Positions 33,846-33,971 of a stretch of 33,971 bases of DNA are shown here, piece by piece. Below the pieces are notes generated by a model. The model ran no database searches. It was not told the origin of the DNA and was given only the letters and a program-made list of their open reading frames with translations. Origin of the DNA: Clostridia bacterium (GTDB taxonomy: Bacteria; Bacillota_A; Clostridia; Christensenellales; Aristaeellaceae); the NCBI GenBank assembly GCA_025997215.1, contig BNUH01000030.1, forward strand, positions 1-33,971. The letters run 5' to 3'. Position 1 is the stretch's first letter; each line of letters opens with the position of its first letter. Both the position numbers and the translations under genes were made by a program.

Positions 33846-33971
33846 GCTGTTCACAAGTGATAATGTCACCCTGTAGAGTCACAAGTGATTCTGTCACCCC
33901 CCCCCCCCTTCGTCAAAATGGGAGTGAAGAAGCAGGGAGAGATACGCTTGCAAGCACAACAACTCAAGCGG
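33846..33971 (+). mobile_element. Insertion sequence (ISNCY/IS1202-like), right copy, only its end
   Basis: From GCTGTTCACAAG the sequence matches the left IS copy in inverted orientation up to the window edge. It includes the two 20-bp terminal repeats (33851-33870, 33879-33898), a run of 12 C and the first 18 codons of the transposase. Differences from the left copy are the homopolymer length and one base (Gly instead of Arg at residue 7). Confidence 0.88.
33918..33971 (+). CDS. ISNCY-type transposase, first 18 codons only
   Basis: The frame reads MGVKKQGEIRLQAQQLKR and runs into the window edge. It is the same protein start as the left transposase except for Gly7 (Arg in the left copy). 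The poly-C run of 12 lies about 9 nt upstream of the ATG. Confidence 0.85.
   Translation, partial: MGVKKQGEIRLQAQQLKR

Overview
The window looks like chromosomal DNA from a GC-rich, low-redundancy member of the Clostridia (Bacillota). Supporting signs are a tRNA-sensing T-box leader, a complete ECF-type importer, strong AGGAGG ribosome binding sites with many GTG/TTG starts, near-consensus TTGACA-17-TATAAT promoters, a BofC-like protein and secreted CotH/lamin-tail proteins. A gut or rumen anaerobe (for example a Christensenellales-like lineage) is a guess from gene content, not something the sequence proves. No rRNA or tRNA gene, CRISPR array or prophage was seen. Both ends lie inside inverted copies of one ISNCY-type insertion sequence, so the window is probably an assembly contig that stopped at a repeat.

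Layout from the left: the IS transposase (minus, cut by the edge); a small OadG-like protein plus an OadB/GcdB-type Na+ pump subunit (plus); leuA (minus), convergent with them; an EpsG-like membrane protein (minus). Then comes a seven-gene minus-strand operon, about 12.6 to 5.5 kb: promoter, Trp T-box, TrpP-like S component, EcfA, EcfA, EcfT, iorA, iorB, paaK, terminator. Upstream of it are two envelope proteins with lamin-tail domains, one of them with a CotH kinase domain (minus). Next are a patatin homologue that has lost its catalytic residues (plus), a glycosyltransferase (minus), a BofC-like protein and a ZIP metal transporter (plus), an SH3-domain secreted protein (minus), a polysaccharide deacetylase followed by a three-gene ABC-2 exporter (plus), a 902-residue lipoprotein with two apparent catalytic domains (minus), guaB (plus), and a minus-strand block of ArsR repressor, P1B metal ATPase and two SAM methyltransferases. 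The second methyltransferase has its own promoter and a candidate leader peptide.

The most interesting system is the T-box operon. The leader appears to read a UGG (Trp) specifier codon, so the operon should switch on when tRNA-Trp is uncharged. It encodes a tryptophan-type importer together with indolepyruvate:ferredoxin oxidoreductase and an arylacetate-CoA ligase. Starvation induction makes little sense for tryptophan breakdown. It does fit salvage: import tryptophan, and also rebuild it from indole-3-acetate by CoA activation and reductive carboxylation, with the oxidoreductase running in reverse. Other notable items are a possible translation attenuator in front of a methyltransferase, a dispersed two-hairpin repeat, and two IS insertions that both end exactly 20 nt upstream of a -35 box.
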